This document shows, one piece after another, positions 8,229 to 16,934 of a DNA stretch of 64,000 bases (position 1 is its first letter; each line of letters begins with the position of its first letter). Origin of the DNA: JACKAQ01 sp965227145 (GTDB lineage: Bacteria > Calditrichota > Calditrichia > RBG-13-44-9 > J075); NCBI GenBank assembly GCA_965227145.1, contig OZ245730.1, forward strand, positions 1,736,001 through 1,800,000, in the 5' to 3' direction. Position numbers and translations under genes: made by a program. The notes below the pieces were generated by a model. That model made no database searches, was not told where the DNA came from, and saw only the letters and a program-made list of their open reading frames with translations.

Positions 8229-10097
8229 ATGAATAAGTATATTATTGTTACAATTTTATTGATTGCCTGCCAAATATTTGCCCAGTCGCGCGGAGCGGAA
8301 CCCATTTTTGTTGCGTCGGACGGCAGCAACCAGCCGCTGTATTCGAACAGCTATGCGCTGGTTGTCGGGGTCAGCGATTACACAAACGGCTGGCGGGATT
8401 TGGCAAACGCGCTGAACGATGCGCTGGAAGTTCGCGCCGCGCTGGAAGCACAGGGTTTTGAAGTGCAACTGCTGGAAAATCCCGATAAATCTGCGCTCGA
8501 AGCTGCCATTGGCGAATTTGTCAATCTGAAAGGCACCGATCCCCAAAACCGTTTGTTGTTTTATTTTGCCGGACACGGTCACAGCATGGAGCTGGCGCAG
8601 GGCATCAACATGGGTTACATCATTCCGGCGGATGCGCCGATGCCGCCGGAGCCTGCAGAAGATGATCCGGTGAAGCGTGCCAATTTCAAACAGGGTGCGC
8701 TGGATATGGACGCGTTTTTCAATTATTCGCGGCGCATCGAGTCCAAACATGTGCTGTTTATTTTTGACAGCTGCTTTTCCGGATCGATGTTTTCGACGAT
8801 GCGTGGGGCACCATCCGCAGCCGTTTTGAACGCTGCGAAAGAGCCGGTTCGCCAATTTATCACCGCCGGCGATGCCAACGAAACCGTTCCGGATGTGAGC
8901 ATTTTCAAACAACAATTTTTACGGGCGCTCAACGGCGACGCCGACACTGCGCCAAAAGACGGCTATCTGACCGGGACCGAACTCGGTTTGTTTTTGAAAG
9001 ACCGGGTGATCCATTACAGCCAGAATCGTCAGCACCCGCAATACGGGAAAATTTACGATGCGGCGCTGGATCGCGGCGATTTCATCTTCAGCGTTTCCGA
9101 CAGCACCAGCGGCAGCGGCACGGACACGCCGGCAATTGCGATATCGAATTCGAATTCGCAGCCGCGCGCGGAAATCGGTCAACTTTCCGGGTTGGTGCTC
9201 AGCGATATCAACGAGAAACCGATCAGCGATGCGGTTGTCACGCTGATGTCGTCGTTCGGCGAATCGAAATATCTGGTTCGCAGCCAATCGCGGCAGGACG
9301 GCTCGTTCAGCATGGCTTTCGAGTGGGGCAAAGTGCAATCGCTGCTGGATGGCGGTGCAAAATGGGAACTAACCGTAACCCGCGAGGGATACGGCACATT
9401 TGCCAAACCGGTCTCTTTTGCCAACGGGCAGGTCGATCCGGCGGAGTGGGCTGTCGTGCTGACCTCCGATGTGTATGCCGAATATTTCCCGAAACTGGAC
9501 GCCTGCGCCAGCAATCGGACGGATGCTATTACATTGTTTATGTTCGATTTAAAACCGGTGGGAATGGATGAATCGGTTGTTGATCCGTTTTTGAACGGGC
9601 TGAATTACCAGCTCGATCGCGGCATTCGCAATCATCTGGAGAGCTACAATTTGCTGGATGATACGGACATCAGCGTGCTGCGTTGCGATGGGCTTTCGGT
9701 GAGTGCGCCGAACGCTGCAACCTCATTTGGCAAACGGCTGAACGCGCCGGGCATTATTTGGGGCATGTTGCAGGGTGGGGAAGCGGCGCTGCAATCGGTG
9801 ATCACTTTTACCGCGCTGGAAAACGACAACGTGACCGGATACAGTCCCATCACCTACAAAAATGATGTGTTCGAACTGTTTCAACCGGACGCCAAAGTGA
9901 ATCCGGCGTATCTGGCTTTTTCGTCATTTGTGCTGGGGAATCACTATTTGCGAAACGGAAAAACGCAGCGGGCCCGCGATTGCTTTTTGCACGCCAAAGC
10001 ATTGGATGCAATTCCGGCGGAATTCAAACCGTTGCTGCAACGGCGGTTGGACGAACTGGACGCGAACAACATCGCCGGGGAAATTACGCCGTTTTGA
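8229..10097 (+). CDS. secreted caspase-like (C14) protease
   Basis: 622 aa from the ATG at 8229; an ATG at 8205, with AAAGAG just before it, is an equal alternative and adds eight residues. The N-terminus is a signal sequence. LIAC near residue 14 fits a lipobox, but cleavage after FAQ is also possible. Residues 40-260 are a peptidase C14 p20-like domain with His116 in FYFAGHGHS and Cys182 in IFDSCFSGS, so the dyad is intact. Residues about 318-405 look like a carboxypeptidase-regulatory (Cna-B-like) beta domain (LSDINEKPISDAVVTL). The C-terminal part (about 430-560, LFMFDLKPVGMDES) resembles the N-terminal region of the next gene, and a short TPR-like helix pair ends the protein. Likely a surface or periplasmic protease of unknown substrate. 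Confidence 0.88.
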   Translation: MNKYIIVTILLIACQIFAQSRGAEPIFVASDGSNQPLYSNSYALVVGVSDYTNGWRDLANALNDALEVRAALEAQGFEVQLLENPDKSALEAAIGEFVNLKGTDPQNRLLFYFAGHGHSMELAQGINMGYIIPADAPMPPEPAEDDPVKRANFKQGALDMDAFFNYSRRIESKHVLFIFDSCFSGSMFSTMRGAPSAAVLNAAKEPVRQFITAGDANETVPDVSIFKQQFLRALNGDADTAPKDGYLTGTELGLFLKDRVIHYSQNRQHPQYGKIYDAALDRGDFIFSVSDSTSGSGTDTPAIAISNSNSQPRAEIGQLSGLVLSDINEKPISDAVVTLMSSFGESKYLVRSQSRQDGSFSMAFEWGKVQSLLDGGAKWELTVTREGYGTFAKPVSFANGQVDPAEWAVVLTSDVYAEYFPKLDACASNRTDAITLFMFDLKPVGMDESVVDPFLNGLNYQLDRGIRNHLESYNLLDDTDISVLRCDGLSVSAPNAATSFGKRLNAPGIIWGMLQGGEAALQSVITFTALENDNVTGYSPITYKNDVFELFQPDAKVNPAYLAFSSFVLGNHYLRNGKTQRARDCFLHAKALDAIPAEFKPLLQRRLDELDANNIAGEITPF

Positions 10098-10144
10098 GGT
10101 CAAATATGGTTGGTATCTGTCATATGAATTTAATGTTATTTTGT

Positions 10145-10421
10145 CCTTCGACTTCGCTCAGGACGACAACTGACGACTTCGCTCAGGACGACAACCGAGG
10201 ACTTTGCTCAGGACGACAACCGAGGACTTTGTTGATGACGACAACGGACGACTTCGCTCAGGACGACAACCGAGGACTTTGCTGATGACGACAACTGACG
10301 ACTTCGCTCAGGACGACAACCGAGGACTTTGCTGATGACGACAACTGAGGACTTAGCTCAGGACGACAACCGAGGACTTTGCTGATGACGACAACCAATG
10401 TCACACTGAGCGAAGTCGAAG
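10145..10421. repeat. 25-bp tandem array bounded by inverted repeat
   Basis: One partial and nine full 25-bp units run from 10145 to 10395. Two alternating subtypes occur: one reading GACGACTTCGCTCAGGACGA, the other GAGGACTTTGCTGATGACGA, each ending in CAAC. The array is flanked by an exact 16-bp inverted repeat, CTTCGACTTCGCTCAG at 10146-10161 and CTGAGCGAAGTCGAAG at 10406-10421. It fills the space between two same-strand genes. Short open frames inside it are repeats, not genes. Confidence 0.9.
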
Positions 10422-10464
10422 TGTAACGGTTAAACCTAATAAAATTGTTGACAGGCAATTCGTT

Positions 10465-11733
10465 ATGAAAAACATATCTTTACATCTCATTTTACTGTTG
10501 GCCATTTGCTGCAGCGCTTTTGCGGGCGACATTTCCCGGATCGGCGGACCGCCGCGGTTGCAGGGTGTCAAACATAAAATTCTGGTGCTGGAATTTGACT
10601 CGCCGCAGTTAAGCGATTGGGGCAGGGACATTTCCCAGATCATTGCGCAGCAGGTGCTCGGCACAATCGAAGGTGTGACGAGCGTTGGCGTGATCAACCT
10701 GCGGCAAACCGAAAACCGCATCGAATTGACACCGAAACGCATTCACGAAGAAGCGCTGAATCAGAATGCGCTGGTGGTTATTTGGGGCGAATTTTACGAG
10801 GACAGCACGGATGTTTGGCTGCATCCGCATTTGCGGCTGGTGCCCCGGAAAGAATTTCCCGTATCCGCATTCGGGCTGATGATTCCCGATCAATACAGCC
10901 GTGATACGCTGAAAGCGGCCATCCCGACTTTGCAAGTTAATTTTGCGCCGCTCCGGCTGCCCGTGCAAACGTTGAAAGACCTCAGCCGGTTTTACCGGCA
11001 AACGGTTACGCTGCGGGAATCGCCGGATCTCAATGCGCCATCTACCGGACAATTGCAAATGGGCGACACCTATTATTTGATCGAGAAGCAGAACGACTGG
11101 ACGAAAATCAGCACCCGCAGCGGCAAAACCGGCTGGATTCGTCACACCGTTCTGGATGCCAAAAAACAATTTGAAGATTTGCAGGGAGTTGTAACATTGG
11201 CGCAGGGCATTGTGCAATATATGGCTGGCAACTACCGGCTCAGTGCCAATTCTTTCCAGGCTTATCTCGATAAAAATGCCTACCGGCAGGACAGCATGAA
11301 TCGCGCGTTTGCGCACATCATGTTGGGGAACAGCAAGTTTTGGGGGAAGGAATATTTCAACCGGATACCGAGGGATGAGGATGTGTCCATCGAATATCAT
11401 CGCGCCAGTCAATTGCTGCCGGGGCATCCTTCGCCGGTGAACCATCTGGCGATTGTGAATATGTTTAAAATGCGATTTTACCCTTCGCGGGAAATGATAC
11501 CGGCAATTGAGAAAAACCTGATTGAAATTATTAAAACGCAGAATGATCTGGATGCGATCGGGAATTTGCGGATTGCATACCGGATGGTCGAGCATAATCT
11601 GGACTGGCTGGCAAAACGGGATGGTTCATCCGAGCCTGCGTCGCGATTGCGCAGCCGTTTGAATGAGAAGATCAGCAAACTGGATGACGTCGCCGAACAA
11701 CTTAAAGTGCAGCGCATCGCACCCAGAAGGTAA
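10465..11733 (+). CDS. secreted SH3/TPR-like protein
   Basis: 422 aa with a clear signal peptide (MKNISLHLILLLAICCSAFA, cut before GDIS). Residues about 35-165 (KILVLEFDSPQLSDWGRDIS, then ALVVIWGEFYEDS) look like the CsgG/TolB-N-like fold found in bacterial surface sensors. The C-terminal region of the upstream caspase protein is of the same general type. Residues about 180-235 form a bacterial SH3 domain (VTLRESPDLNAPSTGQLQMGDTY cut to the RESPDLNAP and GDTYYLI motifs, then KTGWIRHTVL). Residues about 240-420 are helical, TPR-like. It is on the same strand as the caspase gene but separated by the 25-bp array. Probably a cell-wall-interacting periplasmic protein; no enzymatic motif was seen. 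Confidence 0.8.
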   Translation: MKNISLHLILLLAICCSAFAGDISRIGGPPRLQGVKHKILVLEFDSPQLSDWGRDISQIIAQQVLGTIEGVTSVGVINLRQTENRIELTPKRIHEEALNQNALVVIWGEFYEDSTDVWLHPHLRLVPRKEFPVSAFGLMIPDQYSRDTLKAAIPTLQVNFAPLRLPVQTLKDLSRFYRQTVTLRESPDLNAPSTGQLQMGDTYYLIEKQNDWTKISTRSGKTGWIRHTVLDAKKQFEDLQGVVTLAQGIVQYMAGNYRLSANSFQAYLDKNAYRQDSMNRAFAHIMLGNSKFWGKEYFNRIPRDEDVSIEYHRASQLLPGHPSPVNHLAIVNMFKMRFYPSREMIPAIEKNLIEIIKTQNDLDAIGNLRIAYRMVEHNLDWLAKRDGSSEPASRLRSRLNEKISKLDDVAEQLKVQRIAPRR

Positions 11734-11869
11734 GTTGCGATTGTTTTGATCCGGCATTAAAATGAAAATACGGTGATATGAAAATTGTGAACACTGCAAC
11801 GCAACATACTATGTTCTTAGGATAAATAAATAGATGAACCTTGCAACTTGTTAAACAGATAGACTGAAT

Positions 11870-12592
11870 ATGAGAAATGCGGTATTCAAGAACAAACAAC
11901 ACGACCCAAGAATCAATTACCGGGGTGAAAATGCGTCACGACTGGACAATTTGACTGACGCTGTATTTGGCATCGCCATAACGCTGTTGATTTTCAATTT
12001 ATCGAATCCCAATTCATTTGGCGACTTGCTGGTTTTTACTAAAACGCTGCCCGCTTTTTTAATCAGCATCTCATTTATTATTTTGATTTGGAACGAACAT
12101 TTGGGATTTTCGGAGATATACTCCCTGAATGACACAAAGCTGACTGTCTTAAATACATTGTTTATTGCATTGGTAATTTTTTATGTGTATCCGTTACGCT
12201 TTTTAACGCTTTTTCTAACCAACTTTTTTTTCAGTACAGATATTGCCGTAAACATTCAAGGAAACCAGGTACCCTATTTGATGATTTACTATGGTTTTGT
12301 TGCCTTTGCCCTTTATCTTGTGCTGTTTTTGTTTTACCATAGAGCCTACACCATCAAGTTGGAATTACAGCTTAACGAATACGAGATTTTTTATACCAAA
12401 TCCCAAAAACAACGATTACTAATTATGTTTTCCGTGCCGTTGCTTTCAATTGCACTGACCTTGGTTTTCAATCAGGTGTCGTTTATTTGGGCTTCTATTG
12501 TTGGTGGTATTACCTATTGTCTTTACACACCCCTGATCATCTGGTGGTATAATAAATTTAAAAACAAGTCGAATGAATTTCGCAATAAATGA
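11870..12592 (+). CDS. TMEM175-like (DUF1211) potassium channel family protein
   Basis: 240 aa with about six hydrophobic segments. The first helix reads RLDNLTDAVFGIAITLLIF, matching the TMEM175/DUF1211 signature in which the usual R-x3-FSD is here R-x3-LTD. Known bacterial members form potassium-permeable channels as tetramers of six-helix subunits, so a single six-helix chain fits. The FSD phenylalanine is replaced by Leu and Ser by Thr, so channel function is less certain. The gene is AT-rich, unlike its left-hand neighbours, and starts a short islet with two other AT-rich genes that may have been acquired together. No strong ribosome site precedes the ATG. Confidence 0.75.
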   Translation: MRNAVFKNKQHDPRINYRGENASRLDNLTDAVFGIAITLLIFNLSNPNSFGDLLVFTKTLPAFLISISFIILIWNEHLGFSEIYSLNDTKLTVLNTLFIALVIFYVYPLRFLTLFLTNFFFSTDIAVNIQGNQVPYLMIYYGFVAFALYLVLFLFYHRAYTIKLELQLNEYEIFYTKSQKQRLLIMFSVPLLSIALTLVFNQVSFIWASIVGGITYCLYTPLIIWWYNKFKNKSNEFRNK

Positions 12593-13264
12593 TTTTGCAA
12601 AAGTGTTGCCCATTTCTATTTTGCAATTTGTTGTGGAAAATTTCGTTAGATCGTTATCGATTTTGGTGTTTCGTAGTAATCCCCACCTAAATATAGACGG
12701 ATATCCTGGTATGCCGGGCGTATTGCCATTATGAAGTAGCTGTTCACAATTGCACCCGGGCACTAATTTGTTACAACCGAAAGTCCCGCATTTACGGGGT
12801 AGCTGCTCTATTTTGTACCCGAGCGAGGAGCTATGATAGCCGGGCAAGCAGCAATTGCGATGTAGCTGTTTACCAATTGCATCGAGGCATGAAATATTGG
12901 CAGGTAGTGTATGCCAAATCGCAGTCCGGTTGTGTCGCCATTCGTTGGGTAACATAAAACCCGGATGCCTCATTGTTATCCTGCGCAAAGTGGTTTATTC
13001 GTTTAAGAGAGGATTACGTGTCAAATTTCAGTATGGCGCCGTGATCATTGTGGGAAATTACAGCATATCTGGAACAAAGATTCTAAATTATAAGGCAAAT
13101 TTCAAAATAGCCCAGAATAATGTATTGAACCGTCAATGTTTTCTCGATACATTCGGCATAAGCTTAATCAAGTAAAGGTAATTTCATTCGGGATACATGC
13201 AATGTTCAAATCCTCATTTGACAAACAATTTTAAATAAAATTTCGAAAGCACAACAATTGCTAT
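12593..13264. other. intergenic, diverged 62-bp tandem repeat
   Basis: No convincing gene in 672 bp. GTAGCTG recurs at 12737, 12799 and 12862 (spacing 62 and 63 bp), each copy followed by diverged but related sequence such as ACAATTGCACCCGGGCA and ACCAATTGCATCGAGGCA. This makes three, perhaps four, decayed tandem units between about 12675 and 12925. The open frames here follow the repeat period and lack family resemblance. Confidence 0.55.
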
Positions 13265-13849
13265 ATGAATAAAAAGAAAATTCTGATTATAAACGGCCAC
13301 CCCGATAAAGAAAGCTTCAATTATGGACTTTCTGAAGCATACAGGAGCGGCGCAAAAAAATCGTCTGCTGAAGTAAAAGAAATCAGGATCAGGGAATTAA
13401 ATTTCAATCCTAACCTCCAATTTGGTTACAGAAAACGAACAGAACTTGAACCTGACTTATTAGAAGCCCAAGAAAAACTAAAATGGGCTGACCATATAGT
13501 TTGGGTTTATCCAGTTTGGTGGGGTTCTGTGCCTGCAATTATGAAAGGATTTCTAGACAGAGTTTTATTACCTGGATTTGCATTTAAAAAAAGAGAAGGT
13601 TCAGTATGGTGGGACAAATATTTTAATGGAAAAACAGCTCGACTAATTTGCACAATGGACCAGCCAAATTGGTATTATAGATTGATTTACAAAAGTCCGT
13701 CACATAGCGCGATGAAAAAACTGACAATGAATTTTATCGGAGTAAAGTCTGTAAAAATAACACCAATTGGACCTATACGACTTTCAACAGATGAGTTTCG
13801 TCAACAATGGCTGAAGAAAGTTGAAAAACTGGGTGAATTAAATAAATAG
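13265..13849 (+). CDS. NAD(P)H-dependent oxidoreductase, flavodoxin-like fold
   Basis: 194 aa. It starts ILIINGHPDKESFNYGL, the phosphate-binding loop of the NQO1/KefF/YwrO family, and has the family core HIVWVYPVWWGSVPAIMKGF followed by DRVLLPGFAF. Members bind FMN or FAD and reduce quinones or other electrophiles with NAD(P)H in the cytoplasm. The length is typical. AT-rich codon use matches the flanking TMEM175-like and DHFR-like genes. The DHFR-like gene follows at 46 bp on the same strand, so the two may be co-transcribed, perhaps in detoxification. Confidence 0.88.
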   Translation: MNKKKILIINGHPDKESFNYGLSEAYRSGAKKSSAEVKEIRIRELNFNPNLQFGYRKRTELEPDLLEAQEKLKWADHIVWVYPVWWGSVPAIMKGFLDRVLLPGFAFKKREGSVWWDKYFNGKTARLICTMDQPNWYYRLIYKSPSHSAMKKLTMNFIGVKSVKITPIGPIRLSTDEFRQQWLKKVEKLGELNK

Positions 13850-13895
13850 GAACCGGTAACAATGATATAAAACAGACAATAAACAGGCAAACAAG

Positions 13896-14465
13896 ATGAT
13901 GAGAAAATTGAAATTACAAATGCAGGTTACGATTGACGGGTTTAATTCGACAGGGCCAAATGACGAACAGAAATGGGTAACCTGGGCTTGGGACGAAATA
14001 AAACAGTATGTTCTTGACCTGGCTAACTCAGCAGACACTGAAATAATCGGTAGAAAATTAGCCGTTGACTATATACCCTATTGGTTTGATGCCTGTAAAC
14101 ATCCGGAAGATCCAATGCATGAAGTAGCTAAAATCAAAGCCAACCAAAAGAAAATTGTTTTTACGAAGACACTTGAAACATCACCGTGGGAAAATACAGA
14201 GCTTGCAACAGGAAACCTGGCAGACGAAATCCATAAACTGAAACATCAGGATGGTAAAGACATTATCGTATATGGTGGCAGTTCATTTGTCGCTTCGTTA
14301 ATCAAACACAGACTAATTGATGAATTTCACTTTTTTATCAATCCCATTGCCATTGGGAAAGGCGTTGCTGCTTTTGGAGAGATAGACAACTGGCAATCGT
14401 TAAAGCTCAAAAAATCAATCACTTGCGACAGTGGAATAGTGATACTTCATTACGAACGAACGTAA
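13896..14465 (+). CDS. dihydrofolate reductase family (RibD C-terminal) protein
   Basis: 189 aa starting MMRKLKLQMQVTIDGFNS. The fold signature is the N-terminal strand with SxDG replaced by TIDGF, a central IIGRKLAVDY, and the C-terminal GGSSFVASLIKHRLIDEF with NPIAIGKGVAAF. These define the RibD_C/YwjB-like branch of the DHFR superfamily, which contains NADPH-dependent reductases mostly of unknown substrate. It is unlikely to be the cell's true folate reductase, because the canonical folate-binding motif is absent. The ATG doublet at 13896/13899 leaves the exact start open. It lies 46 bp after the flavoprotein gene in the same AT-rich islet. Confidence 0.82.
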   Translation: MMRKLKLQMQVTIDGFNSTGPNDEQKWVTWAWDEIKQYVLDLANSADTEIIGRKLAVDYIPYWFDACKHPEDPMHEVAKIKANQKKIVFTKTLETSPWENTELATGNLADEIHKLKHQDGKDIIVYGGSSFVASLIKHRLIDEFHFFINPIAIGKGVAAFGEIDNWQSLKLKKSITCDSGIVILHYERT

Positions 14466-15247
14466 CAATTGAGCAGTAAAAAGAGAAAAAGCACTGCTGA
14501 TACCATAGGTTAAGCATATCTGCGGGCTAACAGCTTAAAAAAAGAAATTTAGTGCACACAATAAATTCAGAACAATAATGGTTTGTAAATTTCGGGTCAT
14601 GCCCGCACGCTTTTATCGGGCATCCAAAGTATTGAAAATAAATAGGTTCCCGCTAAAAAAATTGCAGGAATGACTGGTGTGGAAATTTGTTAAATTAAAA
14701 TTTAATCTGACAAACCGCGATTTCTTTTGATATCTCACTGAAATAGTGACAAGTGTCAATTCCGATTTTTATTCAGCAACTTAGTTTACTGAGGTCACGT
14801 AACTATTCACCATTCCGGAAAAAGCACGGAAAATTTGGCTAATTCTGTCACCGGAACAGTGGAGATGTTTTATTATCTGACGTTACGCGGTCACGAAACT
14901 GCGGTTCACACATGTGCGAACCCTACAATAGCAGACGTTTTGTTGGTAGGGAACGCATACATGCGTTTCGCAACTGAAACATGTTTTCCGCTACGTCTGA
15001 ATATTTTCAAACAGTTTGATCAAAATGTGTAACATCTGTTATTTAACAGCTGTTACGCAGTGAATCAAGACAAACCAGCATCCTGAGTAGCCCCAGTGGG
15101 GTGTATCGAAGGGTGCGGAATTCCGGTAAACAACCGCATCCTTCGATACGCGCTCTGTGCTAGACAGGATGCTAATTCGTTTTCAGCGCGTAACATCATT
15201 TATTATTGTAAACCTGGCTTATTAATTTTAATCTGAACGGAGGTAAT
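14466..15247. other. intergenic with palindromic repeat elements
   Basis: 782 bp without a supportable gene. The left 400 bp shows nothing clear. From 14882 on, two adjacent repeat elements begin with GTTACGC and end with GTAACATC; the second is listed separately. The first (14882-15036) contains the palindromes GTTCACACATGTGCGAAC and AACGCATACATGCGTT. A 65-residue open frame at 14835 only spans this element. Confidence 0.5.
15052..15198. repeat. palindromic element, copy 1
   Basis: 147 bp bounded by GTTACGC and GCGTAAC. Inside it has nested inverted arms: AGCATCCTGAGTA against a diverged right arm, and TATCGAAGGGTGCGG against CCGCATCCTTCGATA. A second copy lies at 59771-59943 with the same order of motifs. 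The outer inverted ends and lack of coding capacity fit a MITE-like or REP-type element. Confidence 0.8.
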
Positions 15248-16378
15248 ATGAAAAAATTTTACAAAGCGAATATGTGGCTTGTTGCGTTTTTGATGGTTTA
15301 TAGTTTCTCAACGGTTGGATTTGCACAGATAACAATTACATCCAGCGATATACTCGGTTTAATCGGCACATCCCAGGTAAGTATCGAAGATGAACGGTTT
15401 AGCATTCCGGTAAATGTGGGCTTGCCCGGCGCAAACCAGATCTGGGATTTCAGGTCGATGGATGTTCAGGATACGTTAATTTACCAATCGGAATTTTTAT
15501 CTCCCGGACAAACGGCATATGCGGACAGCTTTCCGCAAGCGAATTTTGTACAACATGTTACCGATCTCGACCCTGATCCGGGCAACTCATTTGAATTTTA
15601 CGGATATCTGGAAGTTGCCAGTTCCTCTATTTCCAACATTGGGTTTGCCTCTGTTTTTTCGCAAACAAACCCGCCGATGGATACAACTATCTTTTCCTAT
15701 GACGATAATTCCGTATCACCATTGCCGCTTAATTTTAATGATACATGGACGGAAGTCAGCAGCGATACGACATTCTTAGGTCCTGATACATCCTTTTATT
15801 TCTTAAGTATTGACTCAACCGTTACGTTGGTTGATGCCTGGGGAACGGTGCAACTGGATATCGGTGATTTTGAATGTTTGCGGATCCGGGACGATGTCAA
15901 AACAATTAACAAGACGATCTTAAATGGATCTGTTATTTCCAGCAGCGAAGAAGTTTATATCCAATATAGTTGGGTTTCCAAATCGAACTATGAGGTTGCC
16001 AATATCCAGAGCCAATCCGGTAATACCGACCCGCTGTTTACCGATGCATCCGGATATGGTTACCTTATCAGCACCGTTACAGGGATCGATGATCGGGGTG
16101 GTGAAACAGTATCATCCGGGTTTGCATTATCCCAGAATTATCCAAACCCATTTAACCCCACAACAACCATTTCTTTTGAATTGCCGGTGGCATCGGATAT
16201 CCGGTTGGAAGTATTTGATATTACCGGAAAACGCGTCGAAACATTGGTTGCAGATCGATTGGAAAGTGGTGTTCATGAGGTGGTATTCGATGCGTCGCAT
16301 TTACCCTCCGGGTTTTATTTATATCAATTGAAAGGTGATAGGATAAACCTGGTCAAGCGTATGATTTTGTTGAAGTAA
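15248..16378 (+). CDS. secreted protein with T9SS sorting domain
   Basis: 376 aa, preceded by ACGGAGG. Residues 1-27 are a signal peptide ending VGFA-Q. The middle (30-290) is beta-rich with no recognised catalytic motif. The last 85 residues are a type IX secretion C-terminal sorting domain: FALSQNYPNPFNPTTTISF, then DITGKRVETLV, SGFYLYQL and the ending KRMILLK. Such domains direct export through the Por system and often covalent surface attachment. The gene stands alone and is followed by a strong rho-independent terminator. The function of the mature part is unknown. Confidence 0.88.
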   Translation: MKKFYKANMWLVAFLMVYSFSTVGFAQITITSSDILGLIGTSQVSIEDERFSIPVNVGLPGANQIWDFRSMDVQDTLIYQSEFLSPGQTAYADSFPQANFVQHVTDLDPDPGNSFEFYGYLEVASSSISNIGFASVFSQTNPPMDTTIFSYDDNSVSPLPLNFNDTWTEVSSDTTFLGPDTSFYFLSIDSTVTLVDAWGTVQLDIGDFECLRIRDDVKTINKTILNGSVISSSEEVYIQYSWVSKSNYEVANIQSQSGNTDPLFTDASGYGYLISTVTGIDDRGGETVSSGFALSQNYPNPFNPTTTISFELPVASDIRLEVFDITGKRVETLVADRLESGVHEVVFDASHLPSGFYLYQLKGDRINLVKRMILLK

Positions 16379-16406
16379 TAACGTTTGGTTAAGCAATACA
16401 TTTATC

Positions 16407-16447
16407 AAGCCCCGAACAGGTGAAAGCATTTGTTCGGGGCTTTTTTT
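16407..16447 (+). terminator. rho-independent terminator
   Basis: A perfect 12-bp stem (AAGCCCCGAACA at 16407-16418, TGTTCGGGGCTT at 16431-16442) with a 12-nt loop runs into a T tract ending at 16447. It lies 29 bp after the stop of the T9SS cargo gene. Confidence 0.93.
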
Positions 16448-16700
16448 GTGGTTCAGGTTGGTGCATTTTTTGAAGGTTTTTATCAGGCAACCACTTGCTC
16501 AAGATTTATGGATTACCGCTTAAAGATTGCTGGAATGACATGCCCTGCGTGCAGAATTGAGTTTGTTTTGGCGCTACGCAAATTTGAAACCGGACATTTC
16601 TGACCACTACCTAAAATAATACTGCAGCCGGGCTTATTTAAAATAAATTAGGGGGGCTTTTATTGGGGAAGGACCCGGCTACAGTTGTTTTTCTGGTTTG
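16448..16700. other. intergenic
   Basis: About 250 bp between the terminator and the convergent khpA stop. No gene or clear repeat is seen. Confidence 0.5.
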
Positions 16701-16934
16701 TTATTCAATAATTTCAACTATACAGCGGTGGCGGTCTTTTGCCGCGGATGCTGCAGTTAGCAATGTCCGGATGGCGCCGATTGTTTGACCGTGCTTGCCG
16801 ATTACTTTTCCAAAATCGGATTTGGCTACTTTCAATTCATATATCCGGACATTGTTGCCAACAACTTCTTTTATGGCTACTTCTTCCGGATTGTCCACCA
16901 GCATTTTGACGATACGTTCAATCATTTCAGTCAT
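16701..16934 (-). CDS. khpA: KH-domain RNA-binding protein KhpA
   Basis: 77 aa from the ATG at 16934 (MTEMIERIVKMLVDNPEEV), which matches the usual start and length of KhpA/YlqC. A GTG at 16961 would add nine residues and is less likely. The single KH domain has the GxxG loop in VIGKHGQTIGAIRTLL. KhpA binds RNA in the cytoplasm, usually as a dimer or with KhpB, and influences cell division and small-RNA stability in the organisms studied. In many genomes it sits between rpsP and rimM; here it is alone, with none of the ribosomal neighbours. Confidence 0.9.
   Translation of the reverse strand: MTEMIERIVKMLVDNPEEVAIKEVVGNNVRIYELKVAKSDFGKVIGKHGQTIGAIRTLLTAASAAKDRHRCIVEIIE

Noticed and set aside
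10145..10421. CRISPR array
   Set aside because: Units are contiguous with no spacers, and no cas gene is seen nearby.
12446..12988. Minus-strand open frame of 180 codons
   Set aside because: It overlaps the end of the TMEM175-like gene and the 62-bp repeats, and has a repeat-driven Cys/Gly composition with no family resemblance.
14835..15032. 65-residue open frame
   Set aside because: Lies inside a palindromic repeat element and has no ribosome site.
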